From CAYWEM01 sp964457225 (GTDB lineage: Bacteria > Acidobacteriota > Aminicenantia > UBA2199), in NCBI GenBank assembly GCA_964457225.1, contig CAYWEM010000005.1:1-64000 (forward strand): a stretch of DNA of 64,000 nt, in the 5' to 3' direction. The notes beneath the pieces are model-generated. The model saw only the letters and a list, made by a program, of their open reading frames with translations. It did no database searches and was not told the DNA's origin. Positions within the stretch are counted from its first letter, which is position 1. Each line of letters starts with the position of its first letter. Below, piece after piece: positions 26,723-35,097 of the stretch. The translations under genes and the position numbers were made by a program.

Positions 26723-26932
26723 GGACCGGGAACCCCGGCCCCTACAAATGATTTGCGGTCTTTTCGCTTTTGCCTGATCAATTCGGGCCGGGAAACCCGG
26801 CCCCTACAAATGATTTGTGGTCTTATCGCTTTTGCCTGATCAATTCGGGCCGGGAAACCCGGCCCCTACAAATGATTTGCGGTCTTTTCGCTTTTGCCTG
26901 ATCAATTCGGGCCGGGCAACCCGGCCCCTACA
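26723..26932. repeat. 62-bp tandem array carrying GTAG-footed palindromes (four copies of the palindrome)
   Basis: Four palindromes GGGCCGGG-(N)AA-CCCGGCCC plus CTACA lie at 26723-26746 (slightly diverged), 26785-26808, 26847-26870 and 26909-26932, exactly 62 bp apart. The 38-bp between-palindrome sequence (AAATGATTTG...GATCAATTC) is nearly identical in all three intervals. The array fills most of the 328-bp gap between two divergent leaderless promoters. A decayed fifth piece (AACCCCGGCCCCTTAC) sits at 26965-26980. Confidence 0.9.
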
Positions 26933-26976
26933 TGGCGTGCCTGGCGGCCCCCTTTTGACCTGTTAACCCCGGCCCC

Positions 26977-27011
26977 TTACCTTTTTTATACTGAAGGGGT
27001 ATAATCATGAC
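26977..27011 (+). promoter_or_regulatory. Promoter abutting ATG start (leaderless type)
   Basis: Perfect TATAAT (27000-27005), six bases, ATG at 27012. The -35 position (26977-26982, TTACCT) is weak. Confidence 0.6.
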
Positions 27012-27773
27012 ATGATGCCGGTCATCGAAAATGAACTCGTTACGGTCTCCGATTTCCGGGTTACTTCCGCCGATACCGATCTGCTGGGCCGTCTGCGCCT
27101 GGGATCGGCGGTGAATTTCCTGATCCAGGCGGCCATTGATTCGGCCGACCGCCTCGGATTCGGCTATCGCAGCCTGAAGAAAAAAAACATGTTCTGGGTG
27201 CTGAGCAGGCTGACCCTGGAATTGTACCGGCCCCTGCGCTGGTACGAAACACTGAGCGTGGAGACCTGGCCCAAGAAGGTGGAGCGCCTGCTCTATCTCA
27301 GGGATTTCATCCTGCGCGACGACCAGGGCCGGGAGGCGGCCCGGGCCACTTCCGGCTGGCTGACCGTTGACCTGGCCACCCGGCGCCTGAAAAAAGTTGC
27401 AGGCCTGGAAGCGGAAAGATTCGAGCGACTCAGGGACAGGCAGGCCCTGGAAAGAGCGCCGGAAAAACTGCCTCCCCTGGAAGAAGGACACTACTTCGAA
27501 AAACAGGCCGGCTACTTCGACCTCGATCTCAACGGTCATGTCACCAGCACCCGTTACCTGGACTGGATGATGGACACCCTGCCCATTGATTTTCACCGCC
27601 TTTATTACCCTTCAGAGCTTTCCCTGAATGTCCTGAAAGAGACACTGCCCGAGGAAACGATCCGCCTGTTGCGCGCTGAAGCCGAGGACGGCCGCTACCT
27701 TTTCTCGGGATTCAACCTGAGCAACGGCAGTAATGCTTTCAGGGCGGCGCTGACCTTTAAAAAGACCGGCTGA
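27012..27773 (+). CDS. Acyl-ACP thioesterase (FatA/TesA-like, double hotdog)
   Basis: A 253-residue cytoplasmic thioesterase that releases fatty acids from acyl carrier protein. Two hotdog halves: N-terminal SAVNFLIQAAIDSADRLGFG and WVLSRLTLELYRPLRWYE, and C-terminal DLDLNGHVTSTRYLDWMMD, which contains the Asn-x-His catalytic signature of the family. Length matches bacterial acyl-ACP thioesterases. Two adjacent in-frame ATGs open the gene. Confidence 0.88.
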   Translation: MMPVIENELVTVSDFRVTSADTDLLGRLRLGSAVNFLIQAAIDSADRLGFGYRSLKKKNMFWVLSRLTLELYRPLRWYETLSVETWPKKVERLLYLRDFILRDDQGREAARATSGWLTVDLATRRLKKVAGLEAERFERLRDRQALERAPEKLPPLEEGHYFEKQAGYFDLDLNGHVTSTRYLDWMMDTLPIDFHRLYYPSELSLNVLKETLPEETIRLLRAEAEDGRYLFSGFNLSNGSNAFRAALTFKKTG

Positions 27774-27784
27774 TCAGGGGCATA

Positions 27785-28624
27785 TTACAAGACTTCTGTT
27801 TTCAGCGTGAAACTGACGGTCACGGTGAAGCTGACCGGCTCCGCCCGGCCGTCTTTCATGTAAGGATCGTATTCCCACTGCCTTACCGCGGCCAGGGCGG
27901 CCTCTTCCAGCAGTGGTTGCGAGCCTGGCTCATTGATCACCCGGGCCTCCACCACCTTGCCCTCAACATCGGTGGTGGCCTCGATGATGACCATGCCCTG
28001 AAGCTTGGCTTTCATGGCCTCTTCCGGGTAGATGGGGTTGATCCTCTTTCTCAGTTTGGGGCGGTTTTCCGCTGACAACTGCATCACCTTGCCGGATCCG
28101 GATTGTTCTTTTTCTGATTTTTTCGGCTCCTGTAAGACTCCACCGACTACACCGCCAACCACTCCGCCGGAGGCTTTCTTTTCCTTTTCAGACTCTTTTA
28201 CTCCGGGTTCAATGACCCCTCCCGCCGCCCCGCTGACGGTACCCTTGTCTTTCTGCCCGTTCAGCTTGAAATTGACCTGGACTGAAAAATCCACTTCCCG
28301 GGCTTTTCCATCGACCAGGAAAGGCTGGTATTCCCACTGCATGACCGCGGCCACGGCCGCTTTCAGCAGCAGGGGATGGAATTCATGGTTGGGGATCGGC
28401 TCAGCCTTGGTGACCCGGCCGTTTTCGTCGATCCGGGCCAGGAGTATCACCAGGCCCTCGATTTTTTCCTTCACGGCCTGCTCGGGATAAACCGGCTCGA
28501 CGATTTTGATCTGTTTAGGCTTTTTAGGGGCCGCCACCCGGTCCTGCTCCTGTTTTTCCCGGGCGCCCAGGGCCAGGGTCGCGACAAATACCAATACCAG
28601 CAAGATGATAATCATTTTTTTCAT
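27785..28624 (-). CDS. TonB-family protein with two TonB C-terminal domains
   Basis: A 279-residue protein anchored or exported by an N-terminal hydrophobic segment (MIIILLVLVFVATLALG). Two TonB_C domains repeat the same pattern: PVYPEQAVKEKIEGLVIL...QWEYQPFLVDG (about 45-120) and PIYPEEAMKAKLQGMVII...QWEYDPYMKDG (about 195-270), joined by a Gly/Val and Lys/Glu linker (GGVVGGVVGGV). Duplication implies two binding heads. Third gene after an ECF sigma and anti-sigma pair, with a 21-bp gap. Confidence 0.88.
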   Translation of the reverse strand: MKKMIIILLVLVFVATLALGAREKQEQDRVAAPKKPKQIKIVEPVYPEQAVKEKIEGLVILLARIDENGRVTKAEPIPNHEFHPLLLKAAVAAVMQWEYQPFLVDGKAREVDFSVQVNFKLNGQKDKGTVSGAAGGVIEPGVKESEKEKKASGGVVGGVVGGVLQEPKKSEKEQSGSGKVMQLSAENRPKLRKRINPIYPEEAMKAKLQGMVIIEATTDVEGKVVEARVINEPGSQPLLEEAALAAVRQWEYDPYMKDGRAEPVSFTVTVSFTLKTEVL

Positions 28625-28645
28625 GTTTATTCCTCCTTATTTCGT

Positions 28646-29101
28646 TTAATTCGCATTGTTGTTGAAACAGCTGGTCACCCTGATGTCGATCAGGTATTCC
28701 CGGCCCTGGCTCTGCCCGCTGATGAAGATTTCATCTTCTCCTACCATGGTTCTGACCAATTCCAGTTCGACCACGGCTTTTGCTTCTTTTGGGGCTGATT
28801 CCTGAGTTTTCCCGGGGAAGAAGATAACCACGGCCAATAACAGCAGGGCCGCGGTCGGCAGCAGGTAACGGGGCCGCAGCAGGATTGAGCGGCCGGCTTC
28901 CGGCCTGGGCCTGAAACGTATTTCCCGGCTCAGTTTCTGTAAACCGGTTCTGACCGTCTCCCCCAGTTGCCGGCGCTCCCTGTACCGGGCCGCGCAGGCC
29001 GGGCAGTTTTCCCGGTGAGTTGTGAAATCCAGCTCATCCGGGCCGGACAATGATCCATCCAGGTGATCCTCCAATAATTCCTGCCATTCAGGGCAATGCA
29101 T
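28646..29101 (-). CDS. Zinc-finger anti-sigma factor
   Basis: A 151-residue membrane anti-sigma factor from the ATG at 29099-29101. The N-terminal ZAS-type motif is HRENCPAC (H-x3-C-x2-C). A single membrane helix follows (YLLPTAALLLLAVVIFF, about residues 82-98), then a periplasmic tail ending in Asn residues. The start lies inside the sigma gene (14-bp overlap), the usual arrangement for a sigma/anti-sigma pair. An upstream in-frame ATG would add 24 residues unlike the family. Confidence 0.85.
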   Translation of the reverse strand: MHCPEWQELLEDHLDGSLSGPDELDFTTHRENCPACAARYRERRQLGETVRTGLQKLSREIRFRPRPEAGRSILLRPRYLLPTAALLLLAVVIFFPGKTQESAPKEAKAVVELELVRTMVGEDEIFISGQSQGREYLIDIRVTSCFNNNAN

Positions 29102-29663
29102 GGCGGGCCTCCTTTTTTGTCTGAACGCGGCTCGGGGCTTCCTGCATGGACAGGCGCAGTCCGGCCAGAGCATGGTGCAGACGCGATTTGACCGTGCCGA
29201 CCGGCAGTTCGAGCAGGACGGCTATCTCGGCCAGTTTCATTTCCTCGAAGAAACGCAGGACGATAACCTCGGCCTGAGGTCCGGGCAGGCGTTCCAGGGC
29301 GTTGCTCAACACTTCATGAAGGTCGTCATCGTTCTCAGCTTGCAGTTCGGTTTGATGCCGGCCGGGTGCTTGCTGTTTGAAATGCAACCAGCGCCGGGCC
29401 CGGCGCAGGCTGCCGAAACAGACCCGGCGCATTATGCCGTAGAGCCAGGTGTAGGGGCGGCAGTCGCCGCGGAAATTCATGGCCGCCCCCGGCACCCGGC
29501 AGAAGGTTTCCTGGACTATGTCCATGGCCTCGTTCTCATCGCGGCAGAGCAGGAAGGCGGCCCGGGCCAGTCGGTCTCCGTACTCGGCCGCGGCCAGTTC
29601 CAGGCCGGCCGGGTCTCCGCTGCGCAGCAGTCTGGTGATTCGAGCTTCGAAATCTTCCATCAT
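29088..29663 (-). CDS. ECF-family RNA polymerase sigma factor
   Basis: A 191-residue sigma70-like factor. Region 2 is at ~25-95 (DENEAMDIVQETFCRV, YTWLYGIMRRVC) and region 4 at ~120-175 (LPGPQAEVIVLRFFEEMKLAEIA, then LPVGTVKSRLHHAL with the helix-turn-helix). Its partner anti-sigma overlaps the 3' end. AAGGAT precedes two in-frame ATGs. I found no obvious ECF -35/-10 in the 257-bp upstream gap (29664-29920), which otherwise holds only an AT-rich inverted repeat and a repeated GGTTGATC. Confidence 0.92.
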   Translation of the reverse strand: MMEDFEARITRLLRSGDPAGLELAAAEYGDRLARAAFLLCRDENEAMDIVQETFCRVPGAAMNFRGDCRPYTWLYGIMRRVCFGSLRRARRWLHFKQQAPGRHQTELQAENDDDLHEVLSNALERLPGPQAEVIVLRFFEEMKLAEIAVLLELPVGTVKSRLHHALAGLRLSMQEAPSRVQTKKEARHALP

Positions 29664-29920
29664 ATCCTTGGTGCCCTCAGCCCGGTAAAAGGTTCATTCT
29701 ATTTTAAGCCCGATGATTGTTTTTTTAAACAACGGGAGATCAACCAGGTTGGTTTTGCCCCGATCAACCCGGGCCACTACGATGCGCGGTTTGTTGCCGG
29801 GTTACTGCTTCGGTCTGCGTTTCTAAAATAAAGAGAATTCGGGCTGAGCCGAGCAGGCCTGGTACAGGATCATTCGATTGAATTTCCGAGCATGACAGTC
29901 AGCACCTGAAGCGGAATCGT

Positions 29921-30241
29921 TCAGGCGGCGAAAACGGTTTTGCCTTTGCGGGCCAACTCAAGGATATACGAATCTCCTTTTTCCCACTCCTCTCCGGTCA
30001 CGGCCATGGCTTCAATCGGTTTCAAAACTTGGTAGATGGCTTCTGAAAGCAGGTCGATTCTCTGCCAGTAATCAAGTCCGTTGAAATCGTCGGAAATCAC
30101 AACCAGGTCTATATCACTGTCTTCGCGAGGCCTGCCGGAGGCATGAGAACCGAAAAGGATAATGCGCTCAGCCTTAACGCCTCTGTTTTCCAGGGATATT
30201 CGAAATCGATCGATTATCTTCAGAACTGCTGCTTGATCCAT
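29921..30241 (-). CDS. MNT-type minimal nucleotidyltransferase (module 1)
   Basis: A 106-residue protein with the complete nucleotidyltransferase motif GSX10DXD (GSHASGRPREDSDID, residues ~31-45). In studied HEPN-MNT pairs the MNT protein acts as antitoxin, AMPylating or binding its HEPN partner. It overlaps the HEPN gene by 22 bp and is downstream in the same unit. Confidence 0.88.
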   Translation of the reverse strand: MDQAAVLKIIDRFRISLENRGVKAERIILFGSHASGRPREDSDIDLVVISDDFNGLDYWQRIDLLSEAIYQVLKPIEAMAVTGEEWEKGDSYILELARKGKTVFAA

Positions 30242-30600
30242 GCCAAAACCTCCCGGCTGGCGGCAAGTATGTTTGCAGTGATCTCAGGAGTAAACCTTGA
30301 GCTGATCTGGGCCAGAGACTCGGGATAGCGGGTGCTGACACTGGCTGAATTCAACTTGACTATGAATTTTCCGATTGAATCCGGTGGATTGATGCTGATT
30401 TTTTCCAGGAAAAAGACCAGGTTGTGAGTTTTTTCAGGGAGATTGCCGCTTTTTTTTTGATACAGACCTTTTAAAGCTTTTTCAACAGCCAGATGACACA
30501 TGAAAACCGCGTAGAAATGCCTGCCTCCCTTTATCATGTAATCAGCGGTTTCCAGGTCGTATTCAGCCTGGTTCAACCATTCCCGGTAATCCCTGCTCAT
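30220..30600 (-). CDS. HEPN-domain protein (module 1)
   Basis: A 126-residue helical HEPN protein (EYDLETADYMIKGGRHFYA, CHLAVEKALKGLY, KTHNLVFFL). It pairs with the MNT gene that overlaps its 3' end. The RX4-6H ribonuclease motif of toxic HEPN proteins is not visible; the equivalent region reads VSTRYPES, so RNase activity is uncertain. A leaderless-type promoter precedes the ATG. Confidence 0.87.
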   Translation of the reverse strand: MSRDYREWLNQAEYDLETADYMIKGGRHFYAVFMCHLAVEKALKGLYQKKSGNLPEKTHNLVFFLEKISINPPDSIGKFIVKLNSASVSTRYPESLAQISSRFTPEITANILAASREVLAWIKQQF

Positions 30601-30635
30601 GGAGACAATATATGTTCAGGCGGCGAAAATGTCAA
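30601..30635 (-). promoter_or_regulatory. Promoter abutting ATG start of HEPN module 1 (leaderless type)
   Basis: Minus strand: perfect TTGACA (30635-30630), 17-base spacer, TATATT (30612-30607), six bases, ATG (30600-30598). Confidence 0.8.
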
Positions 30636-30703
30636 GAATACATCATTATCGGGCCGTTCACAGGGGCGGCCCTGAAGCGCGCCCTGAATCATTGACCAGC
30701 GCT

Positions 30704-31369
30704 TTATTCCCGGTAGGGACGGGCGAAGCGCCGGGCATAAGCTCCGTTGGCTTTGAGCATCCGGTTCCAGTAGCCGTTGAACAAGTTAAGCCGGAAAAGC
30801 GGTTTCATGATGGCGGCCGCGGCCGCAGGGAAACGCTCCGGTCCGGCCAGCCCGGCCAGCAGGGCGGGATTGAAGCGGCCTTTTTCTCCGAAATCCCGGC
30901 CGATTTCCTCGAGCATTGAGAAAAGCCGGCGGTTACGTTTTTCCGGGGCCAGGCGCAGACCCTCACAGCCCCCCCTGACCATGGTGCCCAGGTAGGGGCA
31001 GGCCAGGTGATCGGCCAGGTTTGCCAGGTAGCGCTCCAGGGCCCTTGAATGAACGGCCTCGGGGAAGCCTGACTGCACCAGGAAACCCAGGCCCGGATTG
31101 GCGGCCCGGCCGCGGTACTGCTCGAGCAGTTCAAAAAAGGCCATCACCAGGCCGGGCATAGCGTCGGTATAGAGCGGGAGTCCGACCAGCACCGCCTCGG
31201 CCCGGCCGAAGGCGGCAGCCGCTTCAGGATGGTCCTTGATTTTTTGCAGGTGGAATACTTCACTGCTGTTGCCCTGGACTGATGCGAAACCGGACAGGAA
31301 ACGGCCCAGCATGAGTTCCGTGTTGCCGCCTTTCCCGCGCGGCGAGCCGTTAAAGACGGTCAATTTCAT
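30704..31369 (-). CDS. NAD(P)H-dependent FMN reductase / flavodoxin-fold protein
   Basis: A 221-residue flavodoxin-like protein with the FMN phosphate loop NGSPRGKGGNTE near the N-terminus and GLPLYTDAMPGLV in the middle. It lacks the cysteine cluster of its upstream neighbour, with which it overlaps by 20 bp. The C-terminal ~80 residues (GYWNRMLKANGAYARR) extend past the usual fold. Substrate unknown. Confidence 0.82.
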   Translation of the reverse strand: MKLTVFNGSPRGKGGNTELMLGRFLSGFASVQGNSSEVFHLQKIKDHPEAAAAFGRAEAVLVGLPLYTDAMPGLVMAFFELLEQYRGRAANPGLGFLVQSGFPEAVHSRALERYLANLADHLACPYLGTMVRGGCEGLRLAPEKRNRRLFSMLEEIGRDFGEKGRFNPALLAGLAGPERFPAAAAAIMKPLFRLNLFNGYWNRMLKANGAYARRFARPYRE

Positions 31370-31898
31370 GGTTTAACTCCTCGAGAGGCTCGGAGATCAT
31401 CCTGCTGAAGACGAGCCTGGATTTCAGATTGAGGGCGGTGCGCCGCAGGATGGCGCTGGTTGTATCCCTGTCCTCGGCCCGGTAATCCGGTCCGGCCTGC
31501 AGCAGCAGGCCCAGCCTGGGGTATTGTTCGTAGCGCTGCAGGTGGTGCAGTTCACCCCGGTCGATCACGATGTAGGGATGGACCAGGGGAATGAGCTTGT
31601 CCATGGTCTTTTTCAGCAGGGAACTGACAAAGCCCAGGCGCAGGGGCGAAGCGAGTATGGTCAAATCGGAATTTATGACCCGGCGGCAGACCAGTTCGGA
31701 TTCATCCCGGTTGACGCATTCCCCCGGAGTCTTGACCCAGCAGCCCCAGCAGCCCACGCAGTAATCGATGTTCAATCCCCGCAGTTCCAGCAGGTCCACC
31801 TGGTGTTTGCCGGTCAGCCCGGCGGCCAGGCTGGCCAGGTACTGGTCGAATTCCCGGTTGCCCGGATCGGGATTGCCGTTAAGTATGCATATCTTCAT
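31350..31898 (-). CDS. Iron-sulfur flavoprotein-like FMN reductase
   Basis: A 182-residue flavodoxin-fold protein (ILNGNPDPGN loop). A compact cysteine motif, CVGCWGCWVKTPGEC (C-x2-C-x2-C-x7-C, residues ~47-61), fits the 4Fe-4S motif of the Isf family. Isf proteins pass electrons from ferredoxin to oxidants such as O2 or peroxide in anaerobes. The ATG at 31896-31898 is preferred because GGAGGTG lies just upstream; the earlier in-frame GTG is inside that SD. Confidence 0.85.
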   Translation of the reverse strand: MKICILNGNPDPGNREFDQYLASLAAGLTGKHQVDLLELRGLNIDYCVGCWGCWVKTPGECVNRDESELVCRRVINSDLTILASPLRLGFVSSLLKKTMDKLIPLVHPYIVIDRGELHHLQRYEQYPRLGLLLQAGPDYRAEDRDTTSAILRRTALNLKSRLVFSRMISEPLEELNHEIDRL

Positions 31899-32041
31899 GG
31901 AGTTCACCTCCCAGGCCGAAATTCTAACACCGCTAAATCCCGGTTGAAAGCAATTTTCGGCCGGCGGCCGCGTTTTCCCGGTGAAGCCGGTGAAACGGCG
32001 TTTCGATAACGATTGCCTACTGTCTGCCGTATCAGAGACAA

Positions 32042-32782
32042 ATGGGCAAAATGTGGAATCCCTGGCACGGCTGTCGCAAGTACAGTTCAGGCTGTGAGCA
32101 TTGCTATGTTTTCCGGGGCGACGCCCGGCACGGGCTTGACGCCGCCCTGGTTTACAAAACCCGCAATTTCGACCTGCCGGTGCGCCGCAAAAAAAACGGC
32201 GATTACCTGCACCCGGCCGGTACTTTCTTCTGGACCTGCTTCACTTCCGATTTCCTGCTGGATACCTGCGATGAATGGCGCCGCGAAGCCTGGGCCTTGA
32301 TCAGGGAACGCGCTGACTGTCGATTCCTGTTCATAACCAAGCGCATCGAACGTTTCCGGGTGGGCTTGCCGCCGGACTGGGGGACTGGTTATCAACACGT
32401 CACCGTCTGCCTGACCTGCGAAGACCAGCAGGCCGCGGACCGTCGCCTGCCGGTTTTTCTGGACCTGCCGCTGCAGCACCGGGTCATCGTACTTGAGCCC
32501 CTGCTGGGGCCGGTAAACCTGGGCGCATATCTCGGGCCGGGCATCGAGGAAGTGGTGGTCGGCGGTGAATCCGGGCCGCGCGCCCGGCCCTGCGATTTCG
32601 CCTGGATCCTGGCCGTCCGGGAGCAATGCCTGGCCGCCGGTATTGCCTTCAGTTTCCGGCAGACCGGGGCCAATTTTATCAAGGACGGCCGGTTTTACCG
32701 GGTCCCCCGCCGCTTGCAGCACCTTCAGGCCGCCAAGGCCGGGTTGAATTTCAAAAGCAATTACACGCCTGAAGCGCTTTAG
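32042..32782 (+). CDS. DUF5131 / phage Gp37-Gp68-like radical-SAM-type protein
   Basis: A 246-residue protein matching the DUF5131 pattern: WNPWHGCRKYSSGCEHCYVF near the N-terminus (three cysteines, radical-SAM-like), FLFITKRIERF, and VVVGGESGPRARPCDFAW. The family is common in phages and bacteria and its reaction is unestablished. It ends 4 bp into the convergent Ntn hydrolase gene. Confidence 0.85.
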   Translation: MGKMWNPWHGCRKYSSGCEHCYVFRGDARHGLDAALVYKTRNFDLPVRRKKNGDYLHPAGTFFWTCFTSDFLLDTCDEWRREAWALIRERADCRFLFITKRIERFRVGLPPDWGTGYQHVTVCLTCEDQQAADRRLPVFLDLPLQHRVIVLEPLLGPVNLGAYLGPGIEEVVVGGESGPRARPCDFAWILAVREQCLAAGIAFSFRQTGANFIKDGRFYRVPRRLQHLQAAKAGLNFKSNYTPEAL

Positions 32783-33978
32783 ATCCGGCTCAAGACTGAC
32801 AGGGCCTTTTCGGCCATTTTTTCCTGGAAAGTGACCATTTCGGCCCGGCTGCGTTTTTTGGCCAGGAAAAGGGCTGTTTCCCGGAATATTTCCTGTTCCG
32901 TGTCCATGATCAGGCGCAGAAAACCGCTGTTTTCAAGGTTGGCCAGCAGGCCGGCGTTCAGGTAGTTTTTCTGGTTGCCGGCCTTTAAGGGGCGGATCTT
33001 GTTTTTCAGGCGCAGGCTTTCCCGGGTCAGCGCCGCGTCTTGCCCAGCCCATACTGCGGCCGGGGTTTCGCCGGCTTCCACCCAGAAAGGCAGGGCGATG
33101 CCGCAGACCGGTTCGCCCAGCAGTACCCAGAAAGTAGCCGGGCGGTCGGATCGGCCTGGATCCCGGCCGTTGATGACAACTGCCGCTGAAGTCGAGGGGC
33201 GGTTGATGGAATCATTGGTGTAGAGCCAGGTAGGCGGGTCGGCCGGACTGCGCTCCAGTTCAGCCGGGCTGGGATGCCTGAGCAGGGGATGGCCGAAATC
33301 CCGGGCCAGGTTTTGGAAGATGAATTCGTGGCTGATTTTTCCGCCCTGCAGGCCGGCCAGCAGGCGACTGACCTGTTCAAACCGCAGGTAGCCGGCCCCG
33401 GCACCTTCCTTGCCGCTGCGGGCGAAATTGGTGTTGACCAGGTAACTCGGCGCTTCAGCGGCGCTGTTGAAAACCTCGCAGGAGCGGTTGGCTACTTCAA
33501 AGAGCAGGGCCCGGCCGGAAGCATCGATGACTCCGAAATTGGCCTGGCTACCCAGGCTTTCGCCCAGGTTGGCCCGGATGAAACGCTCGAAGTCGGCCAC
33601 CGTGCGGCAGGTGCGCAGGGCTTCGGCCATGATAATTCCCTCCAGGTCGGCCATTTCGTTTTTTTCATTGTACAGGTTGTAAGCCACCGAGTTCATGATG
33701 CCCAGGCCTTGGTCATTGAGACCGGCGTAGACAAAACGCCCGGTCTGGTCCTCGGCGTTGACCAGGCCCAGGTAGCTGTAGGGCTGGGCCTTAACGAAAA
33801 CCACCTTGTTGGAAAGGAAATCAGTGTCCCGGTTTTTCCAGAGCATGGCCCCGCCGCCGGCCGAGGCGGCCGGGCTGATGACCGCCGTACTGCAGGCATC
33901 CAGCCGCGGGCCGGACGGATCCAGGCCTGACAGCATGATCAATGCTGAAAGCATTATGGTCTTGGTTTTCCGGTTCAT
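32779..33978 (-). CDS. Exported Ntn-hydrolase (C45 / acyl-transferase-like)
   Basis: A 399-residue protein. A signal-like segment (TIMLSALIMLSGL) is followed by DACSTAVISP, giving a candidate N-terminal nucleophile Cys, then MLWKNRDTDFLSNK, NDQGLGIMNS and ANFGVIDASGRALLFEV, as in the C45/acyl-coenzyme A:6-APA acyltransferase group. Family members hydrolyse amides or condense acyl groups. The ATG at 33976-33978 follows GGAGGTGACTTG; an ATG 14 codons earlier lacks an SD. Confidence 0.8.
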   Translation of the reverse strand: MNRKTKTIMLSALIMLSGLDPSGPRLDACSTAVISPAASAGGGAMLWKNRDTDFLSNKVVFVKAQPYSYLGLVNAEDQTGRFVYAGLNDQGLGIMNSVAYNLYNEKNEMADLEGIIMAEALRTCRTVADFERFIRANLGESLGSQANFGVIDASGRALLFEVANRSCEVFNSAAEAPSYLVNTNFARSGKEGAGAGYLRFEQVSRLLAGLQGGKISHEFIFQNLARDFGHPLLRHPSPAELERSPADPPTWLYTNDSINRPSTSAAVVINGRDPGRSDRPATFWVLLGEPVCGIALPFWVEAGETPAAVWAGQDAALTRESLRLKNKIRPLKAGNQKNYLNAGLLANLENSGFLRLIMDTEQEIFRETALFLAKKRSRAEMVTFQEKMAEKALSVLSRI

Positions 33979-34082
33979 CAAGTCACCTCCGGCTGAATCA
34001 CAGCCGAAACATGATAACACATTTGCCGGTTATCCGCCCCGGGTTATTTATTGTATTTATATTGCCGGCATAAGCAATTCTC

Positions 34083-34106
34083 GGGCCGGGAAACCCGGCC
34101 CCTACA
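34083..34106. repeat. GTAG-footed palindrome (REP-like), copy 5
   Basis: GGGCCGGG-AAA-CCCGGCCC followed by CTACA. The same 24-base element as in the tandem array and in the same orientation. Its CTA (34102-34104) is the TAG stop codon, on the minus strand, of the adjacent hydrolase gene. Confidence 0.9.
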
Positions 34107-35037
34107 TGCCGGATTTGATGCAGGATTCGAGGAACTTCAGCAGGACGGCGCGGTACTCGGGAAAGTCGGCGGGCTGGAGGAAGCCTTCTCCAGGCAGGAT
34201 GAAATGGTTGTCTCCCTCGACGACCCAGCTACGGGTTCCGGCCGGGGCGGCCCGCAGCAGGCGCTCGAAAGAGGCGAAGGGCACCTGGGAATCTTCCCGC
34301 GAATGCATCAGCAGGGCAGGCTTGGAGCCCAACCGGGCCATGGAATTCAGCGGGGTGATTCCCGCGTATTCCCGGCCCAGGCGCCGGGACAGGTAAGCAT
34401 TGACGAAGGGCCGCTGCAGGGGCAGCAGGAAGCGGGGGAATCCGCCGGCCTTCATGTTGTCGATGAAGGCATCGGTAAAGGATGAATAGGCCGACAGGGC
34501 GACCAGGCCGTCGAGCCGGGGGATATGCGCGGCCGCGTTGACGGCCACGGCTCCGCCCATGGACAGGCCGAAGACGATCAGCGCTTTATCGGCCAGCTCG
34601 GGTTGCGAGTCCAGGTAATCCACCGCGGCCTGCACGTCCATGATCTCAGGGCCGCCCAGGCTGATCAGTTTTCCCTCGCTCCGGCCGTGGGCCCGCACTT
34701 CCAGCAGCAGCGAGGTCCAGCCTTCAACATGCAGCATGGCGGCATGGCCGTAGAAGGCGGTCACCGAGGGATTGTGAATGCCGGTCAGGAATACCAGTGC
34801 GCCCCGTGGTTGAGGATGCCTTACTGCATAGGCCTCCAGGCTGAGCCCGTCGCGGCTTTGCAGGCGAAGGAGATCGGCCTCCAGTCCGTAGTCCGCCGGG
34901 TCGTAGAGGCGGTTGTAGCTGACCGGACCCTCGAGCATCGGGCCGATTATCATTCTCGGAATCAGGGCCAGCAGCAGGACCGCCAGGATCAGGGTCAGGC
35001 CGGCCAGAATCAGGACAATCATTTTCCACCTTGACAT
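34102..35037 (-). CDS. Membrane-anchored alpha/beta hydrolase
   Basis: A 311-residue hydrolase with an N-terminal membrane helix (MIVLILAGLTLILAVLLLAL). The nucleophile elbow is GLSMGG (about residues 163-168), the likely acid Asp is in HSREDSQVP and the His in GDNHFILP, so the triad is complete. Substrate unknown; the family includes lysophospholipase-like and acyl-peptidase enzymes. The stop codon lies in the REP-like element. The message may have only a two-base leader: TAAAAT ends nine bases before the ATG. Confidence 0.85.
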   Translation of the reverse strand: MSRWKMIVLILAGLTLILAVLLLALIPRMIIGPMLEGPVSYNRLYDPADYGLEADLLRLQSRDGLSLEAYAVRHPQPRGALVFLTGIHNPSVTAFYGHAAMLHVEGWTSLLLEVRAHGRSEGKLISLGGPEIMDVQAAVDYLDSQPELADKALIVFGLSMGGAVAVNAAAHIPRLDGLVALSAYSSFTDAFIDNMKAGGFPRFLLPLQRPFVNAYLSRRLGREYAGITPLNSMARLGSKPALLMHSREDSQVPFASFERLLRAAPAGTRSWVVEGDNHFILPGEGFLQPADFPEYRAVLLKFLESCIKSGM

Positions 35038-35097
35038 GATTCTATCATTTTACCTGAAAACAGGTGTTTTGTCGCGCTTGGAAAGACGCTTTTTTCT

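Noticed and set aside
26723..26932. Possible CRISPR array
   Set aside because: The unit is 62 bp with nearly identical intervals between palindromes. CRISPR spacers would differ, and no cas genes are present.
29664..29920. An autoregulated ECF promoter upstream of the sigma factor gene
   Set aside because: No GGAAC-type -35 or matching -10 is visible. The repeated GGTTGATC and the TTGTTT/AAACAA inverted repeat are too short to call.
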